Assembly (NCBI GenBank): GCA_041570195.1
Contig: JBFFWQ010000002.1
Span: 1-64,000, forward strand
DNA length: 64,000 nt
DNA from: UBA11865 sp041570195
Lineage (GTDB): Bacteria; Chloroflexota; Anaerolineae; Promineifilales; Promineifilaceae
Reading direction: 5' to 3'
Below the pieces are notes generated by a model that worked only from the letters and a program-made list of their open reading frames with translations, was not told where the DNA came from and did no database searches. The position numbers and the translations under genes are program-made. Within the stretch, counting starts at the first letter, position 1; every line of letters starts with the position of its first letter. This document shows positions 52,943-62,219 of the stretch, in pieces.

Positions 52943-53773
52943 ATGAATCAAGAGGAAGAACCGAAACGTAATAGCAGGTTGAGCGAACTGACCAGCGCCC
53001 TTAGACGACGTAAAAACGATCGGTTTGAAATCGATGGATATCACATCGGGGGCATTCGATCGGAGAGCCCGATTGCTGTGTTGGCCGGCGCCACTCTCGC
53101 GGGAGATGTACTTGCGCCGGAGGTAGAAGTTTGGGGCCTAATATATGGCTATGTGGCTTGTCGCCGGCTGAAGGTTGCACCTGGTGGACAGATCTGGGGC
53201 GACGTCTATGCTAATTCCTTTGAGCTGGCGCCGACCGGCAAAATAAACGGTTGGGTCAGCACCTTGGACGCCGGGACGGTCGACTTGTTGCGGGCTGGTG
53301 AGGTTGGAAAAGGAGATTTGCCGCCTCAGGACGACATGGCTGTGCCGTCCGAATTGCTACAGCAGATCCAAGAATCTGGCGCTGACGTTGAAGCTGACCA
53401 AAGACTCAGCCAGCGCCGAAGCGGTATTTGGCGCCAATTGCGCTCGGAGGCGGCGCTTGCATTGATGGCGAGATACGAGATCGAATCGACTTTCCAGCAA
53501 CGTCAAGATGAGGCCTTGGCCGAGTTAACGGCCGAAAACATCGAATTGCGTGAGGCATTAGAAAGCACCGTATCAATTGCCGATCAGTTGCCTGATGGGC
53601 ACCCGGGGGAACCGAACCAGGCCTCTATTGAGACGCTGGACGAGTCGGCCGATGTCCGACAGTTGCAGGCACAATTGCGGCATGCCACCACCGCTGCCCA
53701 GAGATACTACGGCGAGCTACTTTGGACGCGGGCATCCTTGCGAGCCGCAAGACGGACGCAAGAAGAGTCCTGA
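52943..53773 (+). CDS. Bactofilin-like protein with C-terminal coiled coil
   Basis: A 276-residue protein. Residues about 30-115 are a bactofilin (polymer-forming, DUF583) beta-helix: repeated short strands such as GATLAGDVLAPEVEVWGLIYGYVACRRLKVAPGG. The rest is polar and helical, with coiled-coil character near 185-215 and 230-270. Bactofilins build cytoskeletal filaments; the coiled-coil arm suggests a partner or oligomer contact. AAGGTG supports the ATG. Confidence 0.82.
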   Translation: MNQEEEPKRNSRLSELTSALRRRKNDRFEIDGYHIGGIRSESPIAVLAGATLAGDVLAPEVEVWGLIYGYVACRRLKVAPGGQIWGDVYANSFELAPTGKINGWVSTLDAGTVDLLRAGEVGKGDLPPQDDMAVPSELLQQIQESGADVEADQRLSQRRSGIWRQLRSEAALALMARYEIESTFQQRQDEALAELTAENIELREALESTVSIADQLPDGHPGEPNQASIETLDESADVRQLQAQLRHATTAAQRYYGELLWTRASLRAARRTQEES

Positions 53774-53890
53774 CTGTTGGCGCTGGAATCGGAATTACGA
53801 GTAGGGGTAAGGCGGTTGTTATTCGGTGAGGCATCGTCGCGTGATCTCTAGGTAGAACATCGACAGTACAAGAAAGCAGGAGCAAGCAAA

Positions 53891-54763
53891 ATGTCCGAGA
53901 TCGAGATAGCGGTATTTGGAGGTAGCGGCCTCTATGATATGCCAGGGTTGTCGCAAGTGGAAGAGGTTCACCTATCGACGCCCTTTGGTGATCCGTCGGA
54001 TGTAATCAGGGTTGGTACCTTGAACGGTGTTCGCATCGCGTTCCTACCGCGTCATGGACGTGGGCACACCTTGACGCCAAGTGAAGTTCCCTATCGAGCG
54101 AACATATTCGCTATGAAGATGCTCGGCGTTCGGTACATTGTTGCGGTGAGTGCTTGTGGATCACTGCGAAAGGATTATGAACCAGGCCACATCGTGATCC
54201 CGGATCAGCTGGTTGATTTCACCAAGGGTAAGCGCGAGCATACCTTCTTCGGCGATGGATTAGTGGCGCATGTGGGTGTAGCGCAACCATTTTCTCCTGA
54301 GCTAAACCAGGTCTTAGCCCACGCGATCGAAGAGGCTGGGGGAACTATTCACAAAGGTGGAACGTTTGTCACTATTGAAGGTCCTCGTTTTAGCACGCGG
54401 GCCGAATCGAACTTATTCAGGCAATGGGGCATGAGCATTGTCGGCATGACGTCAAGTCCCGAAGCATATTTGGCGGCCGAAGCAGAAATCGCCTACTCAT
54501 GCATGGCTCATGTAACGGACTACGATGTGTGGCATGAGTCAGAGGAACCTGTGACGGTCGAAATGGTGATCAAGATCCTGTCGGCGAATACCCGCCTGGC
54601 GCAAAAGGCTGTCGATCACCTGACCAAGAGCAAGGATGATTGGTCTTCAGACTTTGAGGCACATAATGGTATGCGCGATGCGTTTCTGGTGGGCGACTGG
54701 AATGCGGTGCCCAATGAAGTGAAGGCCAATCTCGCTCCGCTTTTTAGCCACTACGCAGGATAG
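53891..54763 (+). CDS. mtnP: S-methyl-5'-thioadenosine phosphorylase
   Basis: A 290-residue phosphorylase that splits methylthioadenosine to adenine and methylthioribose-1-phosphate in methionine salvage. The family signature is complete: FGGSGLYDMPGL, LPRHGRGH, PSEVPYRANIFAMK, SACGSL, TIEGPRFSTRAES, GMTSSPEAYLAAEAEI and TDYDVW. GGAG lies upstream of the ATG. MTA is also a product of polyamine synthesis and radical SAM reactions are SAM-dependent, but no further salvage gene is adjacent. Confidence 0.95.
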   Translation: MSEIEIAVFGGSGLYDMPGLSQVEEVHLSTPFGDPSDVIRVGTLNGVRIAFLPRHGRGHTLTPSEVPYRANIFAMKMLGVRYIVAVSACGSLRKDYEPGHIVIPDQLVDFTKGKREHTFFGDGLVAHVGVAQPFSPELNQVLAHAIEEAGGTIHKGGTFVTIEGPRFSTRAESNLFRQWGMSIVGMTSSPEAYLAAEAEIAYSCMAHVTDYDVWHESEEPVTVEMVIKILSANTRLAQKAVDHLTKSKDDWSSDFEAHNGMRDAFLVGDWNAVPNEVKANLAPLFSHYAG

Positions 54764-54797
54764 ACGCGCGTATAGACCAGACCTGTTCCAAATCTTC

Positions 54798-56144
54798 ATG
54801 TCCCGGTTACAGTCCCACAATAGCGCCTCAGTCGGGCCGACCCGGCTGCTGGAGACGACCGTTAACGGCGGCAAAGCCGAGATAGCGCTTTTGCTGATCT
54901 CGGCCGGTTTTGTATTCGCGAGCGCGGCCGCGTTAAGCTTGGCACTTGAGGGGACACTACAGTGGCGTCACTTCTACGCCCCTGGCGCCTGGGCATTGTT
55001 GTTCGCGACCTGTTACATTGTCCTTGCTAGAGGTCTTGCCGGACACGATCCTGTTATCCTGCCTCTCGTTGCTTTGTTGACCGGTTGGGGACTGGTCCTG
55101 CTTGACCGACTTGCGCCGAATTTTCTACCGCGCCAGGTTGCCTGGCTAGGAATAAGCTGCGGCGCCCTGCTACTGGCGTCGATGTTAAGGCCGGCTCTTG
55201 GGTTTTTGCAGCGTTATCGATATACGTGGCTGACAGTGGGCCTGTTGCTGCTAGCCTCCACCCTGCTGTTTGGTGTTAATCCCTCGGGGTTCGGTGCGAC
55301 ATTGTGGTTGAAGGCTCCGATAGCAGGGCGCATATACTTCCAGCCATCGGAGCTCCTCAAGCTGTTGCTGGTGGTTTTCCTGGCAAGTTACTTTGCAGAA
55401 CGGGGGCGAATCATCAGTATGCCTGCAGGCAGCTCTGCCAAACGATGGATAGCCTATCTCGCTCCCCTGGCAGTTATGTGGGGGTTCTGCATGATTTTAC
55501 TCGTGTGGCAGCAAGACCTTGGTGCAGCCACCCTGTTTTTCGCCGTGTTTGTCGTATTAATATACCTAGCGACTGGGGATAGGCGTTATATAGTGGGCGG
55601 GCTCCTGCTGCTGCTCGTTGCAGCCGTCATAGGCTACATCGCCTATGACGTGGTGGCGCTAAGGGTTGATACCTGGATTGATCCATGGCCAGAGGCCGAT
55701 AGTCGTGGTTTTCAGATCGTGCAGTCACTCTACGCTGTGGCTGCCGGCGGTGTATTTGGTCAAGGGATTGGGACGGGATTTCCAACCTATATACCGGTTG
55801 TACATTCGGATTTCGCTTTCGCGGCGATTGCCGAGGAGTGGGGTTTTATTGGCGCAATTGGAATCGTTGCTGGATTCACGGCGCTGGCCTATCGTGGCTT
55901 ATTGATAGCAGGTAAAGCGAAAGAGTCATTTCACCTCTATCTGGCGGCCGGAATTACGGTGCTTTTCAGTGCCCAGGCACTGTTGATCATGGCCGGCGTC
56001 ACGAAGCTACTGCCCTTAACCGGCGTCACATTGCCCTTTGTAAGTTATGGAGGTAGTTCTCTCCTGCTCAGTTGCGTGATGGCCGGCCTGTTGCTGAATA
56101 TTTCGGCGGACAATAAGCGGGGCGGCCGGCCGCAGGCTGGCTAG
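54798..56144 (+). CDS. FtsW/RodA/SpoVE family peptidoglycan polymerase
   Basis: A 448-residue SEDS protein with about ten membrane helices. Conserved SEDS segments are visible: FQPSELLKLLLVVFLASYF, WQQDLGAATLFF, and the C-terminal SYGGSSLLLSCVMAGLLLNIS. It should polymerise lipid II glycan strands together with a class B PBP. The next gene, 31 bp downstream, is a class B PBP-like protein, but one without catalytic motifs. FtsW versus RodA cannot be separated here. Confidence 0.9.
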   Translation: MSRLQSHNSASVGPTRLLETTVNGGKAEIALLLISAGFVFASAAALSLALEGTLQWRHFYAPGAWALLFATCYIVLARGLAGHDPVILPLVALLTGWGLVLLDRLAPNFLPRQVAWLGISCGALLLASMLRPALGFLQRYRYTWLTVGLLLLASTLLFGVNPSGFGATLWLKAPIAGRIYFQPSELLKLLLVVFLASYFAERGRIISMPAGSSAKRWIAYLAPLAVMWGFCMILLVWQQDLGAATLFFAVFVVLIYLATGDRRYIVGGLLLLLVAAVIGYIAYDVVALRVDTWIDPWPEADSRGFQIVQSLYAVAAGGVFGQGIGTGFPTYIPVVHSDFAFAAIAEEWGFIGAIGIVAGFTALAYRGLLIAGKAKESFHLYLAAGITVLFSAQALLIMAGVTKLLPLTGVTLPFVSYGGSSLLLSCVMAGLLLNISADNKRGGRPQAG

Positions 56145-56175
56145 CGAGAACTCGCGTGAAGATTTGGCAGGTGCG

Positions 56176-57540
56176 ATGAATAGCGACACCGGTGACGCCC
56201 GAGGACGCCTGAATCGGTTGAACTTGGCCATATTGGTTGGTTTTGGCTTGATCGCCGTAGCACTGATCTATTGGAGTATATTTCGTGGAGAGTCGATATT
56301 GGGGCGGCTCGATAATCCGAGGTTGGTAGAGGCTGAACTTCGTGTCCAGCGGGGGACGATCCTAGATGCTAATGACGTGCCTTTGGCTTACACAAGCGGT
56401 GAAGGCGCCGAATTACAGCGCGAGTATCCTTTGGCCGGCGCTGCGCCGGTCGTAGGGTACTATAGTGTTCGGCATGGCACGGCCGGCATTGAACAAGCCT
56501 TTGATGCTCAGCTTCGTGGGACGGCACCTGATTACTGGTCAGAGTTCTGGCAATCTGAGGTGCTCGGCGAACCAAAAATCGGCCGCGATGTGCGGCTGAC
56601 CCTCGACTCACGTTGGCAAGCCAAGGCCGATGAACTATTAGGCGTTAAGAATGGCGCGGTCTTTCTGTTTTCTCTTCCAGATGTCGCAGTGAGGGCCATG
56701 GCCAGCAGGCCGGGCTATGATGCCAATCGCCTTGATGCTGAGTTTGAAAAACTCGTCGCTGATGAGCAAGCTCCGCTTGTGAATAGAGTTACCCAAGGGC
56801 AGTATCAGCCGGGTCTATTGTTACAACCATTTCTCTTGGCCGTTGGCCAGCGCGATAGTCGACTAGAGTTGTCCGATCTGGTGGTCACAAGAGCCGGAGA
56901 GGTCATGGTCGATGGCTTCACTCTGACCTGCCAAGAGTCAGTTGCTGAGGCGATGACTTGGGCTGCGGCCATGGTCGCTCGATGCCCCGAACCTATGCTT
57001 GAACTGGCGGAGAAAATGAGTAAGTCGGAACTGTCGAACGCAATCGACGCATTTGGACTGCTGAGCCAGCCTTTTCTGCCGATCACTACGGAAGGGGTTG
57101 GATCTCTGGATACGTCGGACGCTAGATTGGCGGTGATAGGACAGGCATCGGCGTCGGTGAGCCCACTGCAGGTTGGCCTTGCTTTAGCAGCCCTTGCCAA
57201 TGGCGGCCAGTTCAAACAGGCCCAAATGATACAGGCGACTCAAGACGCCGAAGGTATCTGGTCAGCGGAGCGGGCCGAAGAGACAAGCTACCAGGTAGTG
57301 CCTGCCGATGTCGCGACCGGTATTCTTGACTTGTTTTCGGAATTCGATGGCATAGCCGAGCATGATCTTTTCGTGCTGTCCGGTCCGAAAGGCGAAAAGA
57401 ACAGTTGGTATCTTGGTTTGGCGCCGGCCTCGAACCCGCGCTATGGTGTCGTCGTCGTGATCGAGAATGACGACGACACCTCGTCTGCCCGAACCGTCGG
57501 CCGAGCCCTACTTAAGGACGTTCTCGATCCTAGTGCCTAA
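56176..57540 (+). CDS. Class B penicillin-binding-like protein, catalytically inactive
   Basis: A 454-residue protein with one N-terminal membrane helix (about 15-36), a pedestal domain (RVQRGTILDANDVPLAYTSG) and a transpeptidase-like domain. The normal PGSTFK active site reads PGLLLQ (residues 212-217), so both Ser and Lys are gone. No SxN motif is visible in the expected region, and the KTG box reads PKG. The rest of the fold markers are retained (RVTQGQYQPG, SPLQVGLALAALANGGQ, WYLGLAP). It follows the SEDS gene, so it is probably a scaffold or regulator rather than a transpeptidase. Confidence 0.85.
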   Translation: MNSDTGDARGRLNRLNLAILVGFGLIAVALIYWSIFRGESILGRLDNPRLVEAELRVQRGTILDANDVPLAYTSGEGAELQREYPLAGAAPVVGYYSVRHGTAGIEQAFDAQLRGTAPDYWSEFWQSEVLGEPKIGRDVRLTLDSRWQAKADELLGVKNGAVFLFSLPDVAVRAMASRPGYDANRLDAEFEKLVADEQAPLVNRVTQGQYQPGLLLQPFLLAVGQRDSRLELSDLVVTRAGEVMVDGFTLTCQESVAEAMTWAAAMVARCPEPMLELAEKMSKSELSNAIDAFGLLSQPFLPITTEGVGSLDTSDARLAVIGQASASVSPLQVGLALAALANGGQFKQAQMIQATQDAEGIWSAERAEETSYQVVPADVATGILDLFSEFDGIAEHDLFVLSGPKGEKNSWYLGLAPASNPRYGVVVVIENDDDTSSARTVGRALLKDVLDPSA

Positions 57541-57619
57541 GGTTATGAGACGACGATCGGTGTGCGTTCCCGCGGCCGAAATCAAATCAGGCCTGACCGA
57601 CCGGGTGCATCAAGCAGGT

Positions 57620-59521
57620 TTAGTCAGCCTCCGGCTTGACAGCTAACGCGGCCGCAATTTCTAGTAGTTGTTGAATCTGAGGCAACATCGCGGCCGGATT
57701 GGGATGAAGGCCTTCCATGACGAGAGCGCTTTCATAGAGCTGATTGATTGACAGCTCGATCAAATGGTCACGGGGTTGTTGGCCGACAAGCTGGGTCAGG
57801 TGCGCGATCAGGCTGTGACCGCGATTGACCTCAAGAATTCGCTTTGGTACCTCGTACTCTTTGTCAAAATACCGCTGCAGCCGATCCATATCATGACCCG
57901 GCGCATCTTCGGGAGCGACCAGTCGCACGGGACTTTTACGCAGGACACGTGATTCGCGCACCTCGATGACACGGTCTCCAAGCGTCGTGACGCATCGACC
58001 AATGAAGCGATTGAAATCGGCCTCTGGGAGGACCTCTTCCTGCTGCTCCACGGCTTCGTCATCATCGACCTCAGGCAACTCAATCGAAGCATCGTCAACG
58101 TTGCGCAGTTTTTTATCTTCGTACTCCGACAGCAGTGGCGTGATGAACGGATCTATGGCGTCGATCAAGAACAGCACCTCCAGTCCGCGTTCTCGAAACG
58201 GATCTAAATGCGGGCTCAAGGCCACAGTTTGTACGCTTTCGCCCAGAACATAGTAGATTTCATCCTGATCGGGCGACATCCGCTCCATGTAGGCTTTTAG
58301 AGAAGTCAACTCCTCCTCAGATTTTGAAGAGTAGAAACGCAGCAGTGGCAGAATCTCGTCTTTGGCGCCTGGGTCTGAGGCCAGCCCTTCCTTTAACTGC
58401 CGGCTATAGCTGTCCCAAAAGTGCCGATACCTGGCAGCGTCATTCTCAGCCAGCGAGTTCAGCTCTTTCACAGTGCGGCGTCGCAGCGTCCGGCTGAGCC
58501 GGCGAATCACCGGCGCATTCTGGATTGTCTCGCGACTGACGTTCAAAGGCAGATCCTCGGATTCGACAACGCCATCTACAAAATCCAGCCATTTGGGTAA
58601 CAAATCTGTGCAGTACTCTTGAATAAGCACATTGTGAGCATATAGTTTTAGGCCTGGCTCCTGGCGTAAATTCAACAGGTTGCGTTCTCCGCTGGCCGGT
58701 ATAAACAGGAGGGATCTCACGTGTAAGGGCGCGTCTGAAGCCAGGTGAATTTCCGCCAACGGTTCCTCGAAGTCCATGGTTAGTTGCTGGTAGAACTGCT
58801 TGCGTTCATCATCCGTTACTTCAGCCGGCGTCTTGCGCCACAGAGGCCGTTGCTGGTTGGCCTGTTCCTCGCCAACGTAAATCGGGTAGGCAACGAAGTC
58901 CGAGTACTTTTTGACTATTTGCCTGAGCATGTATTCGTTGGCAAAATCGGCCGCGTCCGGCTTTAGAACGATGTGGATGGCCGTGCCACGCTGGTCCTTC
59001 TCCGCCTCTTCGATCCAGAACCGCTCGCCGCCCCTCGAAAGCCATGCCACCGGCGCATCCTCGGGTCGATAGCTAGCCGAGACAACGCGTACTTCTTCGG
59101 CAACCATGAATACTGAGTAGAAGCCTACGCCGAACTGGCCAATGATGTTGGCGGCACTGTCTTCGTCTTCTTGCACTAACTTGAGAAACTCCTTGGCTCC
59201 AGATTGGGCAATCGTTCCCAAGTTCCTGGATATCTCGTCTCGATTCATGCCGATACCGGTGTCACGTACGATCAGCTTCTTTGACTCACCTTCTTCTTCT
59301 ATCGCGATGTGAACGGCCAGTTCAACTTCCGCGTCTCGGACGTCCTGGTTGGTTAGCATCTCGAACTGCATACGAGTCAGAGCGTCGGAAGCGTTTGAGA
59401 CGAGCTCGCGCAGGAAAATGTCCCGTTCCTTGTACAAGGAATGAATCAGAATATCAAGTAACTGTGTGATCTCAGTCTTGAATTGGTACCCTTCGCCATT
59501 GGCGGGTTGCACTGCAGTCAT
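57620..59521 (-). CDS. htpG: Chaperone protein HtpG (Hsp90)
   Basis: A 633-residue Hsp90. The N-terminal GHKL ATPase domain has LVSNASDALTR, VRDTGIGM and GQFGVGFYSVFMVAE; the middle domain has LRQEPGLKLYAHNVLIQE and NVSRETIQ; the C-terminal dimerisation domain is complete. GGAGGTAAGCA precedes the ATG. A short palindrome ACTAACTTAGT at 59550-59560 lies in the promoter region; no CIRCE element was found. Confidence 0.96.
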   Translation of the reverse strand: MTAVQPANGEGYQFKTEITQLLDILIHSLYKERDIFLRELVSNASDALTRMQFEMLTNQDVRDAEVELAVHIAIEEEGESKKLIVRDTGIGMNRDEISRNLGTIAQSGAKEFLKLVQEDEDSAANIIGQFGVGFYSVFMVAEEVRVVSASYRPEDAPVAWLSRGGERFWIEEAEKDQRGTAIHIVLKPDAADFANEYMLRQIVKKYSDFVAYPIYVGEEQANQQRPLWRKTPAEVTDDERKQFYQQLTMDFEEPLAEIHLASDAPLHVRSLLFIPASGERNLLNLRQEPGLKLYAHNVLIQEYCTDLLPKWLDFVDGVVESEDLPLNVSRETIQNAPVIRRLSRTLRRRTVKELNSLAENDAARYRHFWDSYSRQLKEGLASDPGAKDEILPLLRFYSSKSEEELTSLKAYMERMSPDQDEIYYVLGESVQTVALSPHLDPFRERGLEVLFLIDAIDPFITPLLSEYEDKKLRNVDDASIELPEVDDDEAVEQQEEVLPEADFNRFIGRCVTTLGDRVIEVRESRVLRKSPVRLVAPEDAPGHDMDRLQRYFDKEYEVPKRILEVNRGHSLIAHLTQLVGQQPRDHLIELSINQLYESALVMEGLHPNPAAMLPQIQQLLEIAAALAVKPEAD

Positions 59522-59566
59522 TGCTTACCTCCAAACAACTGAATAATTGACTAACTTAGTTGGTAG

Positions 59567-60026
59567 CTATCGTAATTGATCTCCGCCGTCAGTCTCGCCG
59601 CCTACGATGGCCGGAACAGACCCCGTGTAGCCGATTATCACGATCGCTTGATCCGATACCCAACCTTGTTGCCGGGCCGTGTACTGAATCAACCACCAGG
59701 GCGCAGCGGCGTCCCGGCCGAGCATAAGGCGCTCGTCCTGTAAGCCAGGCGGCCAATGGCTTCCAAGTAAACACCGGCACCCAATCGGACATTGACTGGG
59801 TCAAGCGCCGGGGCCGGAGGTGGGTGGCCACACTCGCCGACTTCGGCGGCCGACGGCAGCTGTAATATGGTTGCTCCCGAATTCACGTTGCCAATTGGAT
59901 CGGTAGCCGGGCTTTCAACTGGCCTATATCGGAGCGTGATCCGCTGCCTAAAGCCGGCGCCGCTATTCGCAAGACGACTAGGAGCATTCCGGCAAGAATC
60001 ATCGGAATGGCATTCTCTATGCGCAT
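59567..60026 (-). pseudogene. Decayed secreted SH3-domain protein
   Basis: Reading the minus strand, a signal peptide starts at 60026 (MRIENAIPMILAGMLLVVLR), then the frame shifts to PATDPIGNVNSGATILQLPSA and VNVRLGAGVYLEAIGR, a bacterial SH3 motif, then shifts again to WWLIQYTARQQGWVSDQAIV, the SH3 end, and stops at 59567. At least two frameshifts break the gene. It lies just upstream of htpG. Confidence 0.7.
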
Positions 60027-60071
60027 ATTGCTGAAAATATCGTTACCTCGACCAGAAAACTAGAGGCGAAT

Positions 60072-60720
60072 CTAGCGGTATTTTACGCTAATCGCAACGT
60101 CTGTTGCCAGCGAAGTTTCAAAAACCAGAGAGTTTCCGTTCACGCTGGTCGGCGATGGCGCGGTTCTGAGCAGCTGTTCACCATCTGGCAGCATGAGGGC
60201 AGCTGCCACTTGATGCGATTCGGTCCTGCCTGTTCTCTCAGGTAGAGACGGTATAGGCGGCGACCGTCTTGACGCTGTACGATGGATACCGGACTCGGGC
60301 CGCTTCAGAATCGGCCACGAAGCGTTGAGAATACCACCTTTGTGCGGCCGACTGCAACGTCTGTAGTAGTTCGTAGCCTTTGGCCGACAGGAGGCTAGAA
60401 TCTATCCGGCTTGTGAAGGCATTGGCCAGCGGCTCCATGAAAGCTTTGCGTCCGATTACCCATTTGGCTGGTTCGGTGCCAGGTCCCGATTCTTCGCCTA
60501 ACTGCGCGACGGCGTTCTGGGCATCGACGAACCAATCCAGTTCTTCAATGTCTGTGCTCTGTATGCCAGAAGCCAACAGACTATCCAGGCTGTTTTGATG
60601 CCGAATGAGGAACGACCGTCACGCGCGCTGCGAAACGCACTAATCGTCATCCAGAGCAAGATCAGCAACAGGCCGAGAATTAGAAGAGGCTCATCCAGCT
60701 AAATTCGTCCCGAGCGCCAG
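60072..60720 (-). pseudogene. Decayed membrane-anchored hypothetical gene
   Basis: Protein-like pieces in shifting minus-strand frames: a membrane helix LLILGLLLILLWMTISAFRSAR, then DIEELDWFVDAQNAVAQLG and RRWYSQRF-like helical sequence (60238-60576), then a frame ending LLRTAPSPTSVNGNSLVFETS and stopping at 60072. Two or more frameshifts separate them. Family unknown. Confidence 0.6.
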
Positions 60721-60751
60721 TGGCCAGGTTTGGTTGGGTAGCGAGCGCTAC

Positions 60752-61860
60752 TCATCTGTCGAACTCTGAACCGGCGGCCACGCAACTCCGGCTGCCGAGA
60801 TCTGTGAACGACAACTGCGCGGCAATCGAGGCATTCCCTGGGGTAAGCACAGTGGCCGTATATGGAACTTCTTTCAGTATTTCCTGCGTCGCATGGCGCA
60901 CTGACACAGCGCTGCTATCGTCAGGCGTCAGACCCGCCAGCAGAGAAATGGCAAGCGGAATCAGCCACACAATCTTGGATTCAATCTGCATCAGCCAGGG
61001 ACCAGCTGATATCGCGGCCAGCAGGAATGCTGGCAGAAGCAAAGCGGCCGCGTCGACGGTTCGATAGGTGAAGGCATGGAAGCGGAAAAGGATAGCCGTA
61101 ACAAAAACGGCGGCCGACAACCAATATCGCTACTTCGTCATCTTACAAGCGCCGGCCGCACCAAGTAGGAGTCAGAGGACAATCGGGAACCCAACGCCAG
61201 GACCGAACCAGGCGGCGAGGCGCGACGGCACCTCGGCGATCGGGAATGCCAGGACGTATTGGGCTGCTTGCACTACTTAGCCAGGCCAGTAACAGGAACG
61301 GCGTCAGACCGTTAAGCAACCCAAAAACGAATCTCGCTAGCCCAGATTCAGAACTACCGACGAGCCAGAGAGCCAATGGTAACAGCTCGGAGCTAATGGC
61401 TTGGCGCCAAACCAGCGGCTTGAAAGCCAGGATCAAAGCAATTGCCATTGGTGTTAGTTGGAGTCGCCAAGCCTCAGAATGCTTGGCTTCGGAATGCCTG
61501 GATCAAAAGTAGCGGTTCTCGGGATTTCGTGTAGTCAAACCTAACACCAATATTTCAACTCCAGCGGCAGCAGCAACGGCCGACAACAGCCTGAGCCGTG
61601 CTGCAAAGGTTCCAATGGGCGGGGAGCCGAGGACCTGGCCAAGTGACACGGTATATGGGATATCCAGGCGGATCGAGGGTACTGAGAGTCGTAGAAGCGG
61701 CAATCAACCCGCCTCCGTCCCCGCCGTCGTGGCGCCAGGTAGGATCTTTGGACAGCGTGCAAAGGTAACTCAACAACGCTATCGCGACCGCCCACAAATA
61801 GAAGATCGCGGCTGGAGAAAGCGTTGGGCGAGACTAAGCTCGTTCGCCAAGGCCTGGTCT
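60752..61860 (-). pseudogene. Decayed DUF2723-type membrane glycosyltransferase gene
   Basis: The N-terminal piece (IFYLWAVAIALLSYL then TWRHDGGDGGGLIAA and LDPPGYPIYRV, ending frame at 61555) matches the DUF2723/GT-C signature. A shifted frame continues QVLGSPPIGTFAARLRLLSAVAAAAGVEILVLGL (to 61503), another LVWRQAISSELLPLALWLVG (61143-61448), and another FHAFTYRTVDAAALLLPAFLLAA (60752-61120), all in the family order. At least three frameshifts are needed, so the gene is broken unless the assembly is wrong. Confidence 0.7.
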
Positions 61861-62219
61861 CGGGAGTGACTGCCTGCTTCTGTTCCAATGCATTGGCTAG
61901 CGGGCTCCTTCGCGCTTCAGCACGACCGGGATCATCCTGGCGGAATCGTCAGATCATGCCAGCAGGAGCAATCCTGGATAATGAGTTTGCTCCAGGATGC
62001 AGCAGATCTTGAACGACATCAAGCTGGCCCGTATAGGCATTCTCGCCATATTGGCCCGCTCGCATTATACAGGGTCGCCATGCGAGTCTCCCATTGGCGG
62101 GCCGGAATTCGTTACGTTCTCGTCGTTCTGACAACCGGACAATATGACGGCTATCACGAGGGCCATTACTATCCGGCCAATTACGGCCGGCTGATGAAGG
62201 CCGGGATTCATGGGCGGTG
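61861..62219. other. Intergenic remnant upstream of the decayed DUF2723 gene
   Basis: No supported intact gene. On the minus strand near 61950-62050 the stretch YTGQLDVVQDLLHPGANSLSR looks coding and may be a further gene fragment; the remainder is not convincing in any frame. Confidence 0.35.

Noticed and set aside
59521..59600. CIRCE or similar heat-shock operator at htpG
   Set aside because: Only a short 11-bp palindrome (59550-59560) is present; it does not match the TTAGCACTC/GAGTGCTAA pattern.
59589..59831. 80-codon ORF beside htpG as a small gene
   Set aside because: It is a single-frame slice across the frameshifted SH3 pseudogene and does not follow the protein-like frame.
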